Source: Iodobacter arcticus (GTDB lineage Bacteria; Pseudomonadota; Gammaproteobacteria; Burkholderiales; Chitinibacteraceae). Taken from it: a DNA stretch of 64,000 nt. Under the pieces are notes generated by a model, which ran no database searches, had not been told where the DNA came from, and worked only from the letters and a program-made list of their open reading frames with translations. The stretch is taken from positions 1-64,000 of the forward strand of contig NZ_JBHTBQ010000047.1 in NCBI RefSeq assembly GCF_042664895.1. The letters run 5' to 3'. Positions 60,754 through 64,000 of the stretch are shown piece by piece; within the stretch, counting starts at the first letter, position 1, and every line of letters begins with the position of its first letter. Made by a program: the position numbers and the translations under genes.

Positions 60754-62043
60754 TTAAGCAGAAATCTTGGCCAGCTCTTCAAAGTAAGTGGGGAATGTTT
60801 TTGCCGTGCATTGTGGGTCGTTAATTTGCACTGCTACCCCTTTGACGGCCACCAGCGAGAAGCACATCGCCATACGGTGATCGTCGTAAGTATCGATGGC
60901 GGCATTGGCAATGAGTGATTTAGGTGGCGTTACGGTAATAAAATCTTCCCCTTCAATCACGCTTGCACCCACTTTGCGCAGCTCGGTGGCCATGGCGCTG
61001 AGGCGGTCGGTTTCTTTAACGCGCCAGCTGGCGATATTTCTGAGTGTGGTTGGGCCTTTGGCAAAGAGCGCAGCCACGGCGAGGGTCATCGCGGCATCGG
61101 GGATATGGTTCATATCCGCATCAATGCCTATTAATTGACCACTGGCCGGTGGTGAGGCTTCAATAAAATTGCTGCCCCAAGTAATCTCGGCCCCCATCAA
61201 GGCCAGTGCTTCGGCAAAGCGCTTATCGCCTTGAATACTGTCGCTGCCCATGCCGGTGACGCGCACTTTGCCGCCACCCATTGCACCCGCTGCTAAAAAG
61301 TAAGATGCGGATGAAGCATCGCCTTCTACTTCGATCATCCCTGGGCTTTGGTAAGTTTGGCCCGCGGCAATGCTAAAGCGGCTCCAGCCATTTTGTGTAA
61401 CTTCTACGCCAAATTTAGCCATTAGTTTGAGTGTGATGTCGATATAAGGCTTGGAGATGAGTTCACCGATCACTTCAATGGTGATCGCTTGGCCGGTGAG
61501 TGGCAGAGCCATTAAGAGTGCAGTTAAAAACTGGCTGGATACATTGCCTTTTACTTTGATGACTTGCCCGTTGAATGTTGCGGGCTTAATCGCCAGCGGC
61601 GGGTAGCCTTCCACACCGGTGCATGTAATATCTGCGCCCGCTTCACGCAGGGCATTCACCAAATCGCCAATCGGGCGCTCGTGCATACGGGCCACACCGC
61701 TGAGGGTGTAATGGCCTTGGCTGAGCGCCAGTGCGGCGGTCAGCGGGCGAAATGCGGTGCCTGCATTGCCTAGGAATAATTCTGTTGTTTTAACTGGAAA
61801 CACACCTGCTGCGCCATGCACAATAAAATCACGGCTATCCCCGATTTGCTCCCATTTAATCCCTAATGCTTTCAGTGCTTCGAGCATATAGTGGATATCG
61901 TCTGCGGCCAGCAGCCCTTTCACCGTTGTTGTGCCTTCAGCCAATGCGGCAAGCAAAAGGGTGCGGTTTGAAATGCTTTTGGAGCCAGGCAGAGCAACAG
62001 TGCCGTTGACACGGGCGATAGGGGCGAGGGTGATGTGTTCCAT
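60754..62043 (-). CDS. aroA: 3-phosphoshikimate 1-carboxyvinyltransferase (EPSP synthase)
   Basis: Sixth step of the shikimate pathway: joins phosphoenolpyruvate to shikimate 3-phosphate. 429 residues. The N-terminal VNGTVALPGSKSISNRTLLL and FLGNAGTAFRPLTAALAL (LGNAGTA loop; family marks) fit, as do VKGNVSSQFLTALLMALPL, the KETDRL motif with RVKETDRLSAM and DTYDDHRMAMCFSLVA. The start ATG at 62043 is preceded by GGAACGACTT. The LGNAGTA loop looks like the class I (glyphosate-sensitive) type. Confidence 0.95.
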   Translation of the reverse strand: MEHITLAPIARVNGTVALPGSKSISNRTLLLAALAEGTTTVKGLLAADDIHYMLEALKALGIKWEQIGDSRDFIVHGAAGVFPVKTTELFLGNAGTAFRPLTAALALSQGHYTLSGVARMHERPIGDLVNALREAGADITCTGVEGYPPLAIKPATFNGQVIKVKGNVSSQFLTALLMALPLTGQAITIEVIGELISKPYIDITLKLMAKFGVEVTQNGWSRFSIAAGQTYQSPGMIEVEGDASSASYFLAAGAMGGGKVRVTGMGSDSIQGDKRFAEALALMGAEITWGSNFIEASPPASGQLIGIDADMNHIPDAAMTLAVAALFAKGPTTLRNIASWRVKETDRLSAMATELRKVGASVIEGEDFITVTPPKSLIANAAIDTYDDHRMAMCFSLVAVKGVAVQINDPQCTAKTFPTYFEELAKISA

Positions 62044-62175
62044 AAGTCGTTCCGTGTTAAGGGTTTTTAGCAGGTTGGGAAGGGTGTATTGTGGGTCGTT
62101 CTAGCGGGGAGTGATGAATCACCGCTGAGTAAAAATCGTGTCACAAAAAAGGCAGTCGCCATGAAGATTTGTCAT

Positions 62176-62224
62176 TAAAACCATCCCTAAGCGGTAGTAG
62201 TCTATCGATTTAGGAATGGTTTTA
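62176..62224 (-). terminator. Hairpin downstream of the His/Asp-rich protein gene
   Basis: TAAAACCATCCCTAA and TTAGGAATGGTTTTA enclose about 19 bases; the stem has one mismatch. It lies 14 bases beyond the stop codon of the minus-strand gene and also separates it from aroA. Confidence 0.75.
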
Positions 62225-62237
62225 AGCTTAAAGCGCT

Positions 62238-62687
62238 CTAGTCGCGGTCATGTCCATGACCTTTTCCTTTTCCTTTTCCATGACCTCGGTCATGCCCGTG
62301 ATGCTTCTTGTGATCGCCGTAGCGACCATCGTCGCGATCGTAGCTTCGATCCTCTCGATAGCGCGGGACGATTTCCGAGTTGTACCAGCTTTCTTGCACA
62401 AAATAGACAGGCCGGCTACAGGCATTGTATCGGCGACAGTGTTTTGACCAGTTTTTAGCGTGGCCCGGTGGAACGACCAAATACATCGGGGGTTGAACAA
62501 CAGAGACCTGTTGTATGATTCTTGGCTCTTGATAAATGAGCCGTGGCTGCTGAAAGTCGCCAATATTGAAACTGCCATAAAAACCAGGCTGCCCAAATTG
62601 TACTGATACCCCTACATCGGCCGCATAAGCGGTTGATGAGATCAGCATGGCGAATAACAGACCTGCTTTGGTAAAATACTTTTTCAT
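62238..62687 (-). CDS. Secreted protein with His/Asp/Gly/Lys-rich tail
   Basis: A 149-residue protein with a signal peptide (MKKYFTKAGLLFAMLISSTAYA) and AAGGA ribosome-binding site. The middle, from VPPGHAKNWSKHCRRYNACS to VYFVQESWY, holds two Cys and recurs in beta-proteobacterial hypothetical proteins, with a Tyr-x-Val/Ile-x-Pro-x-Tyr follow-up. The last 30 residues are His, Asp, Gly and Lys only, which would bind metals well. The role is not known; a periplasmic metal buffer is only a guess. Confidence 0.7.
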   Translation of the reverse strand: MKKYFTKAGLLFAMLISSTAYAADVGVSVQFGQPGFYGSFNIGDFQQPRLIYQEPRIIQQVSVVQPPMYLVVPPGHAKNWSKHCRRYNACSRPVYFVQESWYNSEIVPRYREDRSYDRDDGRYGDHKKHHGHDRGHGKGKGKGHGHDRD

Positions 62688-62739
62688 GATAATCCTTCTT
62701 CAAGCAAGGCCTTCATTTATTGGTAAAGCCCCGGAAAAA

Positions 62740-63747
62740 TCAAGCCAATAATTGATCCAAGGTTGTCAGCACCTTATCAGGTCCGAGCTGATTGAGGCAG
62801 TTCATATGCTTGAGCGGGCAAACACGTTCAAAACAGGGGCTGCATTCTAAGTCTAAAGTCACAATTTTGGCATTGGCCGATAAAGGCGGGGTAAATTCGG
62901 GCGAGCTGGAGCCATAAATCGCGACCAACGGGCGTTCCAGTGCCGCAGCCACATGCATTAGGCCAGAATCATTGCTGACTACGGCGCGGGCAAGCGACAT
63001 CATATCAATGGCTTCAGCCAGTGACGTTTTACCACAGTAATCAATGACATCCGCTGCGCCAGCCAGAATCTCATCAGCGATTTCACGGTCTTTGTTCGAG
63101 CCAAAAATACAGACCTGAAAACCACGGTTTAGCAGCGTTTGGGCAAGGGCGGCCATATGGCTGCCGGGCCAGCGCTTGGCCGGTCCATATTCTGCGCCGG
63201 GGCAGAGTGCAATCATGGGTTTGCTGGTATCAAAGCCTAATTTGGCAGCGCTGGCGGCACGGTCTTGATCGTTCACCACTAAATGCGGGAAGGGAACGGG
63301 GCGGGCAAGGGGTTGATCGGCGTCTTCGGCAAGAGCCGCAAAGCGCTCAACCATTTGCGGCAAGGCTAGTGGGTCGAGTACGCGGGTGTCATTCAGAAAA
63401 CCGTAGCGCGATTCCCCTATCCAGCCCGTGCGGGTCTTGATGCCGCTAAAGAGCGGTAGCAGCGCAGATTTAAGCGAATTAGGCAGCACGATGACTTGAT
63501 CGTAGCCACGCTTTTTCATTTTCCGCGCTAAAGTCCAGCGCGTGCCAAGTTTGAGCTCGCCATGACCAAAAGGCGTATCGAATGATTCGCTCACTTCGGG
63601 CATACGGGCGTGTAAGGGGCGTGTCCAAGCGGGGGCAAGCACGTCGAGGATCAGGCCGGGATGGCGTTGATGCAGGCGTCGGTAAAGGGGCTGGGCCATA
63701 ATGGCGTCGCCAACCCATGCCGGGGCAATAATCAGAATTTTTTTCAT
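62740..63747 (-). CDS. waaF: ADP-heptose:LPS heptosyltransferase II
   Basis: Adds the second heptose to the LPS inner core. The 335-residue GT9 enzyme begins KKILIIAPAWVGDAIMAQPLYRRLHQRHP, has LPNSLKSALLPLFSGIKTRTGW-type acceptor region, ALCPGAEYGPAKRWPGSHMA for nucleotide-sugar binding, and SNDSGLMHVAAALERPLVAIYGSSSP. CPLKHMNCLNQLGPDKV closes the protein. Such length and the A-W-V-G-D start fit WaaF. A repeat half unit lies downstream of the upstream neighbour. Confidence 0.94.
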   Translation of the reverse strand: MKKILIIAPAWVGDAIMAQPLYRRLHQRHPGLILDVLAPAWTRPLHARMPEVSESFDTPFGHGELKLGTRWTLARKMKKRGYDQVIVLPNSLKSALLPLFSGIKTRTGWIGESRYGFLNDTRVLDPLALPQMVERFAALAEDADQPLARPVPFPHLVVNDQDRAASAAKLGFDTSKPMIALCPGAEYGPAKRWPGSHMAALAQTLLNRGFQVCIFGSNKDREIADEILAGAADVIDYCGKTSLAEAIDMMSLARAVVSNDSGLMHVAAALERPLVAIYGSSSPEFTPPLSANAKIVTLDLECSPCFERVCPLKHMNCLNQLGPDKVLTTLDQLLA

Positions 63748-63808
63748 AAGCTCAGGAGGGGCGAATTGGCGGTGAAATAAGGCGCAAGCTTGGCCAATTC
63801 ATCCGTGC

Positions 63809-63874
63809 GTAGGGTGGGCGAAACCCGCCAAAGCGTGTCACCACATTGGGTAAAACGGCAGGTAAACCTGCCTT
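63809..63874. repeat. Diverged REP-like family A unit
   Basis: GTAGGGTGGGCGAAACCCGCC is followed about 30 bases later by AAAACGGCAGGTAAACCTGCC, an eroded mirror arm, between waaF and the last gene. Confidence 0.6.
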
Positions 63875-63879
63875 AATAA

Positions 63880-64000
63880 TTAATGCCCTTTAACAACTTC
63901 ACCGGCTTTTAGGCGGTAGTGCGTACCACAGTAAGGGCAAAGCGCTTCGCCATTTTGGGCAACAGGTAAAAATACGCGTGGGTGTGAATTCCAGCTCAGC
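63880..64000 (-). CDS. Zinc-finger CHCC-type protein, 5' end beyond the window
   Basis: The last 39 codons of a small minus-strand gene are visible: SWNSHPRVFLPVAQNGEALC followed by PYCGTHYRLKAGEVVKGH and a TAA. The CPYC with an upstream His (SHPRVFLP) matches the zf-CHCC family of about 60-70 residues, related to mitochondrial NDUFS6. The start lies outside. Confidence 0.85.
   Translation of the reverse strand, partial: LSWNSHPRVFLPVAQNGEALCPYCGTHYRLKAGEVVKGH

Overview
The window looks like a chromosomal stretch of a betaproteobacterium of the Neisseriales, most like the chitin-degrading Chitinibacteraceae/Chromobacteriaceae (Iodobacter-like). This is an inference from the general look of aroA, waaF, mutL, miaA, lysP and sdaA, from a secreted GH19 chitinase, two chemoreceptors and a MutL with a Neisseria-type endonuclease motif. 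No rRNA, tRNA, CRISPR array or prophage was seen. One 100-base run of N (1547-1646) is an assembly gap inside a transposase.

Layout. 1-1700: repeat-rich DNA and an IS110-family transposase cut by the gap. 1.8-6.7 kb: an NhaC-type antiporter, lysP and a chemoreceptor. 6.9-9.0 kb: what I read as a decayed chromosomal integron, with two minus-strand cassettes (a GIY-YIG/DUF4357 protein and a helical-repeat protein), two attC-like sites and, divergently, the 3' relic of an integron integrase. 9.1-16.3 kb: a three-gene signalling operon (HD-GYP response regulator, PAS receptor without output domain, very large hybrid histidine kinase). 16.4-24.2 kb: PPi-type phosphofructokinase, MarC, MgtC, MiaA, a membrane protein, a MazEF-like pair, MutL and a 4-OT tautomerase. 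24.3-27.1 kb: two GST-fold proteins around a Cra/FruR-like regulator, next to a palindromic MITE that appears to have split a terminator.

27.3-37.4 kb: a nine-gene minus-strand operon for a type II secretion/type IV pilus hybrid: GspG, GspF, GspE, PilM/GspL-like, PilN-like, PilO-like, PilP/GspC-like, secretin lipoprotein and three minor pseudopilins. It is interrupted by dispersed repeats, and no prepilin peptidase is present here.

37.7-64 kb: an NTF2-like secreted protein; L-serine dehydratase behind a tandem glycine riboswitch; a DUF2087 protein with a structured leader; an S46 peptidase; a VOC protein; aspartate ammonia-lyase; YnfA; a possible HExxH metalloprotease; PhoX; B12-dependent ribonucleotide reductase; a second chemoreceptor; the chitinase; a Lys/Arg-rich secreted protein; a periplasmic binding-type protein; AroA; a His/Asp-rich secreted protein; heptosyltransferase II; and the end of a zinc-finger protein at the window edge.

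Intergenic DNA is unusually full of dispersed palindromic repeats. Five recurrent families can be recognised by eye and several are nested or adjacent. Together with the MITE, the IS and the relic integron they suggest a genome shaped by small mobile or REP-like elements.
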